Assembly (NCBI RefSeq): GCF_022605165.1 | Contig: NC_063068.1 | Coordinates: forward strand, 5,208,001 to 5,272,000 | Reading direction: 5' to 3' | Length of the DNA: 64,000 bases | Source of the DNA: Purpureocillium takamizusanense | Lineage: Eukaryota > Ascomycota > Sordariomycetes > Hypocreales > Ophiocordycipitaceae | Part shown: positions 24,019 to 34,740 of the stretch, piece after piece | How positions within the stretch are numbered: position 1 is the stretch's first letter | How the letters are laid out: each line of letters starts with the position of its first letter | Position numbers and translations under genes: made by a program | The notes under the pieces: generated by a model | Told to the model about the DNA's origin: nothing | Database searches by the model: none | What the model saw: the letters and a program-made list of their open reading frames with translations, nothing else

Positions 24019-25329
24019 GGCCGCTCCCGCTCAGCACTGTGCTGCTTGAGCTCGAGTTAGGTATGTATGCTGTGCGTGGACGTTATTGGCATCGGGTCCC
24101 TCAAGAAAAGAAAGCGATAGATTGGACAATAATGGGGCGGGATGGACGTCCGCCTAGGGAGGCGAGTAATGCGTTGCGTTGCGATGCGACGCGCGCACGA
24201 GAGGGAAAGATGCAAGCTCTCCTAGCTAGGTAGCTCACAAGCAGCACAAGAAGAAGAAGAAAAGAAAAAAAACGAGAAGTGATAAAAAAAAAAGGCGGCA
24301 CCACACACACACACACGCTATAAAAGCACGTCATTGCACGGTAGTACCCGGCTCGGCGGCCCGGAGGACTGGAAGCGGGGAGGAGGAGGAGGAGGAGGGG
24401 CTGCAAAGCACCTGGCGTGGGTGGGCGGGAGCTGGCGTGGGTGGGCAGGCGGGAGCTGAAGAGTGTGGAGGTGGAGGGTTGTTTACTTCGTATTTGGTAG
24501 TTGAGTGACCCGATCGGCCGGGTCCGTGGTGTTAGACCAACCTTGAAGCAAATAAGGTGCGGTTAGGGAGGAGGGGGGGGGGCGACGACCACTAGGCTAG
24601 CAATCCATCCATCCACCCATCCATCCCCTGCGCGCTCTCTCGCATTCTCATGCGTGTGAGAGGGGGGGTTTTTTCTTTCTTTTTTTTCTTCGAGATTCGT
24701 GGTAGATTCGTGGTAGATTCGTGGTGGTTGATGGGTGGGTAGGTAGGCATTAACTCGTGCGTTGCCTGTCCCCCCCTCCCCCCCCCCCCCAACGGATGGG
24801 GGGAAGCCTCGAGCCGGATCTGAGCTACTGCACAGAGGGGTGGAATATAGTTTGATGGCCAAAAGTCTGTACGCAGCACTAATGATGGGAACAGGATATC
24901 TAGTAACTTAACGTAGGACATGAATGCCGTGCCTGCCGCTCCACTCCACCATATACCCACGCACTCGGATGCTCGTATGTAGATGCGCCTCTCCCTCCCT
25001 CCCTTCTTGTTCCGAGCGATCAAGGGGGATGGCCAACGTAATTCTCATCACACGGCCTAGTTTCCAACTGCCATGCGCCGACCTCGACGACCCTCGCTCC
25101 TTGGGTGTCCGTCCGGGGTGTTCGCAGGTCCCGAAACCCGTCGAGGAGCCGGGAACCCACCAAGATGTTCAAGAGGGGAGCTCACCCCATGCCGGTCTGG
25201 CTCATGATGCAAAACCGCCGTGTTAACAAGGCACTATTGGATACAAACGACAAGACCGCAACGCCGCCCGGGTATGCAACCTTCTAACATGATACAGAGA
25301 CACATCGTACGTGTACGTGCCGCCTCTTT
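24019..25329. other. Intergenic between SET-MYND and SIL1 genes
   Basis: The 1.3 kb upstream of the SET-MYND start and downstream of SIL1 hold many low-complexity tracts and no credible gene. These include an A-rich stretch at 24240-24295, (CA)n at about 24301-24316, a GGA tract at about 24378-24398, ATCC units at about 24602-24627, three copies of an 11-mer and a C run near 24771-24790. Confidence 0.6.
24693..24725. repeat. Three perfect copies of an 11-bp unit
   Basis: The 11-mer AGATTCGTGGT is repeated head to tail three times (24693-24703, 24704-24714, 24715-24725) in the upstream region of the SET-MYND gene. The unit is not simple sequence, unlike other repeats here. Confidence 0.85.
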
Positions 25330-26601
25330 CTACAGCTCTTCGTGGTGCCTCGGGGCGCCGCTCGCGCCTTTCCTCGCCGCCGCGAGCCTGTCGTTGAGGT
25401 CCCTGCTCCAGTGGTTCTTGTTCCCCTTGTTCGCCTTCATGATGCGCGCGACGTGGTGGTCCCAGCACCCCTCGCCGCCGCCGCCCGTCGCGCCCTCGCG
25501 GCACTGCTCGTCGGCCACCCTCGCGGCCCTGGGCCACTGGCCCAGCTCGGCGCCCATGTCCTCGTCGAGGAAGTTGTCGAGCGCCAGCTGCCCGACCTTG
25601 CGCTGTGCCGCCGCCCACTCCACCTCCTCGGGCACCAACACCTCGACGAGCCCTCCCATGCCGCCCTTGGCGAGGAAATCCTTCCTTACGGCTGCGTCCT
25701 TGATGAGGCCATTGACGACCGAGACCTTGGCCTTGGATCGCGCGGCGGATTGTTTCGCGTCAGAGGCGTCGGTGTTGCGCGATGGCACGAAGCTGCTGTA
25801 GATGGCCTCGCCGAGCGTCTTGCCCGCGCCGGGGCACGTGCTCCCGGTGAGCTTGACCCAGTCCTTGGTCACCTGGGTCAGGGCCGGTGGGTTGTTTTGC
25901 AGGGTGCTGGCCAGGATGGACGCCGCCTGTTGGTCGCGCGGGGTGAAGCGCGGATCGGTCGAGGGCGGCACCTCGCTGGTCATGAGGCAGAACAAGGACC
26001 TGATGACCTCAGGGTCCTCGGCGATCTTGAGCCCGTAGTACATGTCGTGAGACAGATCCTCGAGGCCTTCGAGCGCCTCGTCCAAGGCGAGACCGTCGGA
26101 TACGACACCGTTCCTGAGCATCTTCATGCCCTCAGCGAACCCCTCGGCCGCGAACTTGGGCTCCTTGACCTTGCCCACGGGGTCGTATTGGGGCGCGTTC
26201 TTGGGGACTTTGGGAGGAGAGTCGTCTTGCGACTCGTCCGGGTCGACCACCATGACTGCCTGCTCCACGGGCAGCCCCTCGAGCGAGGGATCGGTCTCGC
26301 CGGGGACGTTGATCTTGGCCTCCTTCTTGCCCGTCCAGATGTTGAGCCTCACGTGCAGGCCGTTAGGCAGCTCCTGATCGTCGTGGACCGTCTGGAACTC
26401 GTGCGTGGGCTGGAAGATGCGCGGATAGCAGTCCTTGGGATCAGATGTGTGACATATAAGTTCTGCCTGCTCTTGTGACTTTGCCGACGGACGCGGCTCT
26501 GAGGCGGCATGTGCCGGCGCAACGGCGGCGCAGAGCACGAGGGCCAGGACCATGGCCAGCAGGGGTACAAGCCTCCATGGCCGGGACGATGACGTCGCCA
26601 T
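25330..26601 (-). CDS. SIL1: ER nucleotide exchange factor Sil1
   Basis: An intronless 423-residue protein with an N-terminal signal peptide (hydrophobic core LVPLLAMVLALVLCAAVAP, cleavage near Ala32/33). The family block ELICHTSDPKDCYPRIFQPT, then HVRLNIWTGKKEAKIN, is characteristic of fungal Sil1. The Armadillo-like helical region (residues about 150-380) covers EGLEDLSHDMYYGLKIAED and similar repeats. The C-terminus HEEL is an HDEL-like ER retention signal, which supports both the stop position and lumenal location. Sil1 releases ADP from the ER Hsp70 Kar2/BiP during translocation and folding. The start is upstream of a typical signal sequence with no earlier in-frame Met. Confidence 0.93.
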   Translation of the reverse strand: MATSSSRPWRLVPLLAMVLALVLCAAVAPAHAASEPRPSAKSQEQAELICHTSDPKDCYPRIFQPTHEFQTVHDDQELPNGLHVRLNIWTGKKEAKINVPGETDPSLEGLPVEQAVMVVDPDESQDDSPPKVPKNAPQYDPVGKVKEPKFAAEGFAEGMKMLRNGVVSDGLALDEALEGLEDLSHDMYYGLKIAEDPEVIRSLFCLMTSEVPPSTDPRFTPRDQQAASILASTLQNNPPALTQVTKDWVKLTGSTCPGAGKTLGEAIYSSFVPSRNTDASDAKQSAARSKAKVSVVNGLIKDAAVRKDFLAKGGMGGLVEVLVPEEVEWAAAQRKVGQLALDNFLDEDMGAELGQWPRAARVADEQCREGATGGGGEGCWDHHVARIMKANKGNKNHWSRDLNDRLAAARKGASGAPRHHEEL

Positions 26602-27690
26602 GGCCGTCTTGTGTTCCTTTGCGGTTGCGTATAGTTGTGGTGATGGCAGCTGAACAAGCCGAGCTGATCAAAAGAGACAGCTCGTCTCTGGTATGTGACA
26701 AGCTGGTGAGACGCTGGGCGGCAAAGGGCTGCTGCTGCCAAGGGGGCGGCCACGAGAAGAGAAGAAAGAGCGTCAAGATAGCTACTTGTGTTGATCGGAC
26801 TCGAAAACTCAAAAATGAATGTACAAGAAGGGCGCAATTTTAAAAGCAGGGCGCGGTGGTGAAGAATGAATGAGTCAAGCCAGAAGAGGACAGTTCACAA
26901 AGGTCTGTCGTCTGCCCCGTCGCCCGTCGCCTGTGGTTTAACGTCGAAGTCGGCAGAACCGCGTCCCAACGGTGGGTGGGCAGTGCGCCACTGAACTTGG
27001 CAATTTCCAATTGGCTGGCCAGTGGCTTAGTCATTTTGACTTACACGGCGACAAAGTGGGCAGGCCCAAGCGGCCCGCAGCTGCCTTGTGAACATCAGAG
27101 GCGGTCCGCTCTCAAGCAATCCCTGCCAAGATGGAGTCGAATAATAAATGATGGCTGAAGACTTAAGCACGTGCCGATTGTCACTCGACACTACAAAATG
27201 TAGCTCACTCTGGCAGAGCTCCTGAATTGAAGAGGCTGAACCGCAACCACGACCCCATGGTTGCGGGGCTGGTGTCAGGTATCACGGCGGTTGATGGTGC
27301 GGACCGCATTTGCGGACGGGGCTGGGAGTCCAAGGCCAGCAGCACCACCACTACTAACTACAACCACCACCATCAGACCTGGGCACGCGACAGCGAGGTT
27401 CCACGGTTGGTTGCGCTTTGTGCAGCTGTCGATGGCGGGACATCCAGCCCCCATTCCAATACCAAGAGTATCACATCACAGCCCAGAGTTTGGTCGTCAT
27501 GCCATTCGGCACCGAGGCTGGTCGGCCGTCCGTCCGTCCGTCCGTCACAAATATAAGTAAGGCAGGCGGGCGGCCGCTCAGGGTCTGCGGGCTTCAATTC
27601 GCCCAGTACAAAGAAAGACATGACTTGAGTAGATACTCTTGCGGCCGGCTCCCCCTCTTGTCTTTGTTATTTTTGAATCGACAAAGAGCC
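26602..27690. other. Divergent spacer upstream of SIL1
   Basis: The 1.09 kb between the SIL1 start and the small candidate ORF at 27691 contains a GTCC tetranucleotide array at about 27525-27546 and an ACC/ACT-rich patch at 27340-27375. No credible gene; it should hold the SIL1 promoter. Confidence 0.5.
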
Positions 27691-28096
27691 ATGCTCTCGT
27701 ACCTCGTCCTACTCGCCGCGCTGGCCGCGCGATGCCTCATGGCCGCGCCGGCGAGCCACGCGCACGGCTCCCACCGCAGACTGCACTCACCGTCGACGAC
27801 GCCGCCGGCCGCTCGCATGGTGGACGAGCCCATCGGTATCATCGTCCCACGCCAAGATCACGGCGATGTCGATTTGACCTCCTCGTCTGCGCCGCCGCTG
27901 TGAGTAGGATGGCTGGGCTGAATAAACGCCCTGACCGAGGGCGGCATCATCGCACGCGGGGGCGTCAACGGCGATGCCAACATCTACTTCGGGGAGGAAG
28001 GGCGGTGACAACGCATCGAGCGGTCGGGCGGCCGAGGACTTAAGCGCAGTTCTCTCTGATGTTTCAGGTGACGATGATGAGGGACAGAGTTGGTAG
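27691..28096 (+). CDS. Candidate small secreted protein (doubtful)
   Basis: An ATG at 27691 opens a signal-peptide-like N-terminus (LSYLVLLAALAARCLMAAP, then a predicted Ala-X-Ala type cut). It reads 70 codons to a TGA that overlaps a good GTGAGT donor at 27900. Splicing 27900-27939 (40 bp, GAG acceptor, CTGAC branch-like sequence) would continue to a TAG at 28094-28096 and give 121 residues with a Ser/Gly-rich, acidic tail. The intron would be very short and the product resembles no family I know. A 70-residue unspliced product is the alternative. It may not be a gene. Confidence 0.3.
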
Positions 28097-29562
28097 CGCA
28101 TCAGAATGGATGACTCGAGACCAAGTACGAAGTACTGTCGACTCGCTCGAGACACCACCACCACGACCACCACCCCTCTGACATCCTCACCGTGCTACTT
28201 CGTCTGCTGACGATGCCACCGGGGAAGTCATGGGACAGAACGGTGGACAGCTCTCACATGCGGGGTCTTCTTCAAGAAAAAGAATCTTTTAATTTTTTGG
28301 GGAGGTATGTCGTTGCTCAGAGCATCGCATGTGTAGATGGGCCGGATCTGTCCTCGCTTTTATAAACAATTCAAAACTCACATCCCCCTCCCTCACACAA
28401 CGATAATAAATGAGTCTTGTCCATGGTAATTCATGGCTCTCTACCCACGCTAGTGGGAAAGTTGAAACCTTGCCATCACATCGGACAAGCTGTCAAACTC
28501 GCCCGAGCAGTCCCACAAACGCCCAGCGAACCTCAGTACGGACGGAGAGGGCCCCACGCCCGAAGCAAAAGCGTCAGCGAACAGCGTCGTTCATCCACCC
28601 CCCCCTTACGGGCCCTGCTGTTGCACTAAGCAGGGCTATCAGGTTTACTTACGATTCCCCTGTTCGTCCGTTGCGGCTGCTTCTTCACTCGTGCCTGATG
28701 AGGTGAGCAATGAGCTGTAGTGGTAGTAGTATGAGGTGCATCGCGAATGTCATTCGGGCACAAGGAACCCCCTCCACCCCCGGCCCCCTAGTTCATTGGA
28801 AGCCGCTCCCCCCCTGACGCCAATAAATCGTCGCCGTACCTGGAGCTCTCCACAACCTTCCCAAGGTAGAAGGACTAGGGGGAGCCACACAGACAGGCGC
28901 GCGCACAGTTGGTGGAACACCACCACCACCACCCACGCCTTCTCCTGCGTCGTCGATTCTGCAGCTCTGCCATCTCCCTCCCTCCATCCATCCGTCACCC
29001 CCTCGCCTCCCATCTATCCTCGTCTTGTCCGTCCCACCCGATTGCCCGACGACGACAGCGACCACAACGGCAACGGCATCACCAACAACTACGACGACAA
29101 AAAGGAGAGCAACAACAACAACACAACAACGACCCCCTCTCGAACGTTACCGCCGGTGCGCCGGGCCGCCAGCTCCGTCACCCGCCGATGAGCTTGCTCT
29201 CCCTGCCTTCCGACGCCGCAGCTTCGCCTCGCGCCTCCTCGCCAGGCGACCCTAGGCAGTAGAGCCGCACGAGCGACCGTGGTTGAACGAACGATCAGGA
29301 CGCAGGGCGCACCCGCTCGGCTCCGCTCCCAGGAAAAGCTCAGGACAGCTCAGCGGGTTACATACAGTCGCCCGCCGCACCCTTTGTGTCTCTTTTTTCC
29401 TCGAACGCGGCGGTCCTGAGGCAACGGAAAACCCTCCTCCGCGTCGTCCGAAAACCCCACGAGATACGAATCTACCCCCCTCCCACCTCTTCGCACGCCT
29501 TCGCCACAGAATTATCTCTCTCTTCCATCACGCGCACGCGACCCTCGTCGCCACCGCCCACG
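28097..29562. other. Intergenic upstream of the glutaredoxin gene
   Basis: 1.47 kb without a supportable gene. Ser/Pro/Thr-rich ORFs on both strands follow from CA/CC/ACC-rich sequence. The part after about 28.9 kb is C-rich and probably belongs to the promoter and 5' leader of the 29563 gene. Confidence 0.5.
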
Positions 29563-30490
29563 ATGCCGTCCCCCCGCCGCCTCCGCCTCGTCATGCTCGC
29601 CGCCATCGTCACCGTCGTCCTCATCCTCTTCTACTCGTCCGGCCTCGACGACAGCAAAAAGGACACGCGCTCCTTTCAAGACTTTTACCACAAGACCATG
29701 GACGGCATGAGCAGCAACAAAAAGTCATCGCCACCGCCCCCCGGTCAGGCCGTCCTCGACTCCAAGACGGGCGTCAGGGCGGGCCACATCCCCGCCGACA
29801 CGGACGGCGACGGCGACGTCGACGACGACGACCGCCGCGCCTCGGCCGGCACGAAGGAGCGCCTCCGCCAGGCCGAGCAAAAGGCAAAGGACCTGGCCAA
29901 CGAGAAGTCCCCCCTCAAGCCCGACCCCCCCAGCGAGGTCGTCGGCAAGGGCAACTCGGCCGACGGCCAGGTCAAGAAGAAGCCCGCCGACGCGGGGAGC
30001 GGCGTCGGTAAGACCAAGGACGCGCCGCTGTCCAAGGAGGAGCAGGAGATGGACGCGGAGCTGAATGCCATACTGAAGAAGGCGCCGGGTATGCCCCCCA
30101 CCCCAGGGCGCGCGATAGCCCCCTTCTCCTATGAGCCTCAGACCATCAAGCTGACCTTTCTCCGCAGTCATCATCTTCTCCAAGACATACTGCCCCTACT
30201 CCAAGCGCGCCAAGGGCATCCTCCTCGAGAAGTACGCCATCACGCCCGCCCCTTACGTCGTCGAGCTCGACGAGCACCCCAAGGGCCGCCCCCTGCAGGA
30301 CCGCCTCAAGCACAAGACGGGGCGCGGCACCGTCCCCAACGTCCTCATCCAGGGCGTCAGCATCGGCGGCAGCGACGAAATCGTCGAGCTCGACAACGCC
30401 GATAAGCTCGTCGCCCGCATCCGCGGCCTCGCGGGCAAGGGCGTCGAGGTGTCGGAGCGGTTCAGCGCCAGGGCGGGGCATAACCACTGA
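29563..30490 (+). CDS. Membrane-anchored glutaredoxin (Grx6/Grx7 type, CPYS)
   Basis: Exons 29563-30088 and 30168-30490 (79-bp intron, GTATGC donor, CCGCAG acceptor) give 282 residues. The N-terminus is a basic patch plus one membrane helix (RLVMLAAIVTVVLILFYSS, about 8-26), typical of early-secretory-pathway glutaredoxins. A 145-residue hydrophilic Lys/Asp-rich linker follows. The glutaredoxin fold starts exactly at exon 2: VIIFSKTYCPYS with the active-site Cys184-Pro-Tyr-Ser187, GRGTVPNVLI (cis-Pro loop) and GGSDEI (glutathione binding). Yeast Grx7 carries CPYS and sits in the cis-Golgi. It probably reduces glutathionylated substrates in the ER/Golgi lumen. An in-frame Met upstream (29386) is less likely because it would bury the anchor. 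Confidence 0.9.
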
Positions 30491-31208
30491 TTTTGGTCTT
30501 GGTTTTTTACTCGGACCGGCTCGCCACACAAAACCCCACCCATCCTTTGTCCGGGGCTGGGGGAGCTTAAATGATGGATTGGCCCCCCTTCCCCCCTTCT
30601 GGCTGGTGTAATGTGATGACAATGCTCTCGTTGGGAGCCGGAGCATGTATATGGAACGGGGAGATTTCGGGTTGGCCATTTTGGGGGCACGGGGCACGAG
30701 AGTCGCGGCATCATGGAGGCTGGGTTCGCATTTGATATCAGGAGTTATGGCGTCTTGGAGAGTGTAAGGTATGGAGCTCGGGGGTGACGCAGCTCGCCCT
30801 ATATTGGTTGCCACTCTACCAAATTGTGTCATTGATGCTTCTTCTTCCTTCCTACCTTGAGCCGAGCCCCGTGGAACAGCATCGAGCAGCTACGAATAGC
30901 TACAAGCATAAGGTAGGTTGCGTCACGGTCAACAGCTGCGTGCGTTCAGCCGTAGCAACGCGTGCGGCCTCAGGCACGGCTGCGTGCCTCGGTGGCGCTG
31001 CCCTGTTCACACAAGGCCCGGCCGCACAGCTGCTGGCACCTGGCAGATCCGTTTGCTTTGCTCTTCAGCCTGTGATTTAGGCCTCTCCGTTGCCCCGGCC
31101 ACTCCCACTCCCCAACTTGCAGTAAACAAACCACCCACGCAGACGCGGAGAGGTCTGGCCAACACCCGCTCCCATCCATCACCAACCACCTCTTCGAGTC
31201 GCCACGCC
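30491..31208. other. Intergenic, glutaredoxin to F-box-like gene
   Basis: 718 bp between two + strand genes; 3' UTR then promoter. An open frame runs into the F-box gene start but shows no family features. Confidence 0.5.
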
Positions 31209-32486
31209 ATGGATCTGCGGCTCAGCCAGATGACGGTGCCCAAAGTCGTCGTCTCACGCCTGCGTCGAGGTGCTCCTCTGCCGTCGATCGGAGAGGGCTT
31301 GGGCACTCTGCGTGTGCTGAGCAACGAGGTCTTGATGCACATTTTCGAGTGCTGCGAGATCGAAACCATTGCAATGCTGCTCACGATTCCGGTAAGTGTG
31401 TTCGGGCGTCTAGCCCGGCTCGCTTGAGCGCCCTCTTGTTTTCAAACACACACCGTGGCAGGGGCAAACTAACATTCAGTGGGATAGTCATTCGCCGCGC
31501 TGATTCTCACCAACCTGCCGAGCATCTGCAAGGGCATGATGCGAGAGAATAAACTCCACGAGGACGTCATCCGAGCAGGCTACGTCGGTGACTTGCTACG
31601 TCAACGCGGCGGCAATCCGGGTGAAGCACGGCGACTCCTAGCCGTCGGGACCCTGCCGGCGGTCGATGCCGTTGAGAGGCGAAACGTCATTGTGGAAACC
31701 ATTCTGGACAGCCATACGTTCCCCATGAGAATGGACAGCAAGTGGCCTCGGTGCGATAACATGCAGCAGCGCAAGAACCTGAGGAAGATGCTCCGCGAGG
31801 GCATCAGGATCTGCGACCGCCTGGCGGATTTTGAAGGTGAAGTGATTGCTACCGCGAATGCCAAGTTCTTTGCGAGCAATCCCCTCCCGCTAACCAGCGT
31901 TGAGCTCGAGAGCGCCATCCTTCAACGTTACAGCGCCGCAGGAATGGTGTCGCACTTGCCCACGGTCCTTGCACTGAGGAAGAAACGGTACGTTCGATGG
32001 CAGCTCCGATCCCTCCAGGGCGGCTTCATTCAGACTTGCACCACGTACCAGCTGTATTGCGTCGCCGTGCTCCTCCGGCTGGCAAACGAGAGGGCAGGCC
32101 CGACGCGTCCCAACCCTAGCACAATCAGCCGGCGACACCCGTACCAGAGCGGCATCAACGAAGCGGCGCTGCGTCACGGAAGCTGGTTTCTCCAATGCTT
32201 TGGTAGCATCACAACCAGTATGAACCCCGGACGGTACGAGCACGCCATCATGGTTGGCATCGCCGCCGGCAGGGACGTGCACGACTGCGCGCAGAAGCAG
32301 GGCCTCCGATGGGGCGGCATCATGCAAGATGAGCTTACAGTGGTCTTGGAGAAGGAGCTGAGGAGCCGACTCCCCTTTCCGGACGAACAGCCCAATCTGG
32401 ACGTTGCGGTTTTGGTGAGAATCGACGAGATCATCCGGGGCCGGCAGACGGTACTGCCGATGACGTTTATGTTTGCCCAAGAGTGA
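31209..32486 (+). CDS. F-box-like domain protein
   Basis: Exons 31209-31391 and 31488-32486 give 393 residues. The 96-bp intron has GTAAGT, a CTAAC branch point at about 31469 and a GATAG acceptor. It splits the F-box-like motif LRVLSNEVLMHIFECCEIETIAMLLTIP (about 34-61) from SFAALILTNLPSICKGMMREN. F-box proteins dock on Skp1 and recruit substrates to SCF ubiquitin ligases. The remaining 300 residues are helical with no leucine-rich repeat, WD or Kelch repeats visible, so the substrate class is unknown. The similarity to a fungal F-box-like family is recognised by eye only. Confidence 0.75.
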
Positions 32487-34470
32487 GAGATCGCAGCACG
32501 GTCATAGCTTCTGCGTCGAAGAGATTCGTCTGGAGACATGTTGCCCCGGTGGAGACGCCTGGCTTGTGCTGTATAATGGGTAAAAGTGCTTTGGGCAGGG
32601 GCCACTGCATTTCTGTCGTCGTTGGTCAAGGGGCCAGCCAGATCGTGGGCGGACGGTGGAGGAGGCGTTGGATGTGGCCAGGTACGGTTGGAACGTGAGA
32701 GGAGGGCCATGGACCGCAGCCTGTGAAGAGGCATGTCTCGTGAGCGGTCGGTCAGTCCAGCACTGTTTGGGCGTTCAGGGACCGGTCGTCCCGTGTAAGG
32801 TATACCAGCATCGGCTCAAGGATGCAGAGGAATTCCAGTTTCGGTTTCGGCAAAACAGACGATGGACTCGTCAGCGACACGATGCGGTGGCTTCATGCAC
32901 AGCGCTGACGCCACAGCTGGTAGCTCGTCGAAAGCGGGAGGTGCTTCCCAGCTGGTGTTGCGGTCAGACCGAGTCATCTGTTGTGTCAAGGCGAGACATG
33001 AGGTGCTTCCCATGCAGTCTCTGCGTGGCCGGCGAGCTGCTGTGCAGTATGGCGCCTATCTTGTGGGAATCAAGTCGACAATTCGGCGGGGAGGGGGAGG
33101 GGGAGGGGGATGAAGGCGGCTCGTGCTCTTTGTTGAAACCTAGGTATTGAAAGATGAAGTTTGGCTGTGGAGGATGGTGCGGCAACGCGGTTAGGTAGGT
33201 GAGGTGCCAACGACAGGGGAGGAGGTCTGGACAAACGCTCTGGGATGCATTGAGGTGGCCCGCTGGGGCATGCTGGGGCCGACGATTGGCAGGGTCTGCA
33301 GGGGTCTGTCTGCACGCTTGGGGAGGGAGCACGCGGGGGAAAGGAAAGAGCGCCCGCCCGTCTGGACGTTGGGCAAGCGCGGGGAGGAGGGACTTGAAGG
33401 TACGGGCACACACTGTAGTTACCTTGCCAGACAAACGCAGAACATAAGGTACTACAACATGAAGCTACTATAGTACCTACCAAGGTACTTGATGTTGAAT
33501 TTGGACAGTGTTAGTATATTGCACATACGGGAGCCTTCAAACACACACACCGCTTTACAGGCGAGGGCAGGAGCGTCCATGGAATCGTCTATAGGTAGTT
33601 ACTGCGGTACGCTCAAAGCAGAAACGCCAGCGTCTCTCATGCCTCCAACGGCTCACCGAAAACCCTCAAACCAGATCAAGGCTCATGCGATCATTGGCAG
33701 CATCGCATCTCAGTCCAGCCAGCCATCCCCATCCCCAGTGCTGGATGTGCGCCACTGGATGAGCTGTGGCGCCGCCCCCAGAGTCCCTCCCCCACAATTG
33801 AAGCCATTCACCATCCACCACCCGCTAACAACCCCTGGGACGCACCGACACCAGTCGTCCACCACCACCACCACAACCACGGGGACGCCCAACACCATCA
33901 GCCCACCTCCCGCGACTGTACGAAGTACCCGCCCCAGGGGTCGCTCCCCCCCAGACCACAAAGGTCGGGTCTCGACTGCTCCTCCAGCGCCAGACATCGA
34001 TTGCCCAGCTCTGATGTCCCATTGGGCATGTGCCCCCTCGCCCGCCGGTTCGTCCATAAGTATCGCATCAGCCAAGCCAAGCATAAGATACGGCCTTTAT
34101 TACCCACTCAGCTCCCGCCCGCCGTCAACGCCCTCCTCCCTCCCTCAGCTTGTCGCATCACAGCTACCTTGCCACATACGGGCTATCGCTGCTTCGCTTC
34201 GCCTCGCCTCCCCTTGTCTTTCCCATCCTGGGCGCCATCGAGAGCCGCGCGCTCCGCTGGACGACGACGACGAAGACGACGACGACCCCCACTGACTGCT
34301 GCCACCTTGACAACGCGCGCTGCACGGAGACCCGCCATTGATCTCGGGCCCCGCGCCGCCGCGAGTGACGTCAAACCGGTTGGCTAACCTTGGCGTTCTG
34401 CAAAATACCACGCTACTCCCCCGTGTCCGACTTCAACAGAAGTGCCGCCGCCGCCGCCGCCGCCGCCGCC
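32487..34470. other. 2 kb intergenic spacer
   Basis: No supportable gene. A 268-codon + strand ORF at 33489-34295 is Thr/Ser/Pro-rich and arises from ACC/CCA-rich sequence. GTAC-centred words lie at about 33435-33495 and a GGA/GGGGA tract at 33089-33111. The last part, with a GCC array abutting the ATG at 34471, is probably 5' leader. Confidence 0.5.
34444..34470. repeat. (GCC)9 directly before a start codon
   Basis: Nine GCC units end at the base before ATG 34471. They form an extended strong start context and are in frame with it. Confidence 0.85.
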
Positions 34471-34740
34471 ATGACCCGCCGCCCGTCTACGAGCTCCAAC
34501 TCGGACGCCTCGTCTACCCTCTCCGGCTCGACGGCATACTCCTACACCAAGGACCCCAGCGCCGTGACGGTCGAGGAGAAGGAGAAGCGCCGCGGGTTGC
34601 GCCAAAAGGCGCGGGACGTGGTCCACGACCTTGGCGCCCCGCCCACCAAGAGGCAGGACGCCAAGGACGGCAAGCACACGTCCAACTTTGCCGAAGTGGC
34701 CCTCATCGGCGACGGGCTCTCCAACCTGCCCAAGGTCTAG
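34471..34740 (+). CDS. Small charged protein, 89 residues, unknown function
   Basis: A single-exon ORF with a very strong start context (GCCGCCATGA). The first 30 residues are Ser/Thr-rich (TRRPSTSSNSDASSTLS). A basic amphipathic helix-like block follows (KEKRRGLRQKARDVVHDLG), then the acidic/polar segment FAEVALIGDGLSNLPKV. No signal peptide or membrane helix. Codon use is GC3-biased like its neighbours, unlike the flanking spacer. I recall small proteins of this style in Hypocreales but cannot name a family. Confidence 0.6.
   Translation: MTRRPSTSSNSDASSTLSGSTAYSYTKDPSAVTVEEKEKRRGLRQKARDVVHDLGAPPTKRQDAKDGKHTSNFAEVALIGDGLSNLPKV

Noticed and set aside
28736..29262. Thr/Asn/Pro-rich ORFs before the glutaredoxin gene
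   Set aside because: Composition follows from ACC/AAC repeats; better explained as promoter and 5' leader.
29283..30011. 242-codon ORF overlapping the glutaredoxin first exon
   Set aside because: An Arg/His/Pro-rich frame shadow; the other frame carries the membrane helix and joins the CPYS exon.
33489..34295. 268-codon plus-strand ORF
   Set aside because: Ser/Thr/Pro/His-rich, includes runs of Thr and Asp from simple repeats, and no family features.
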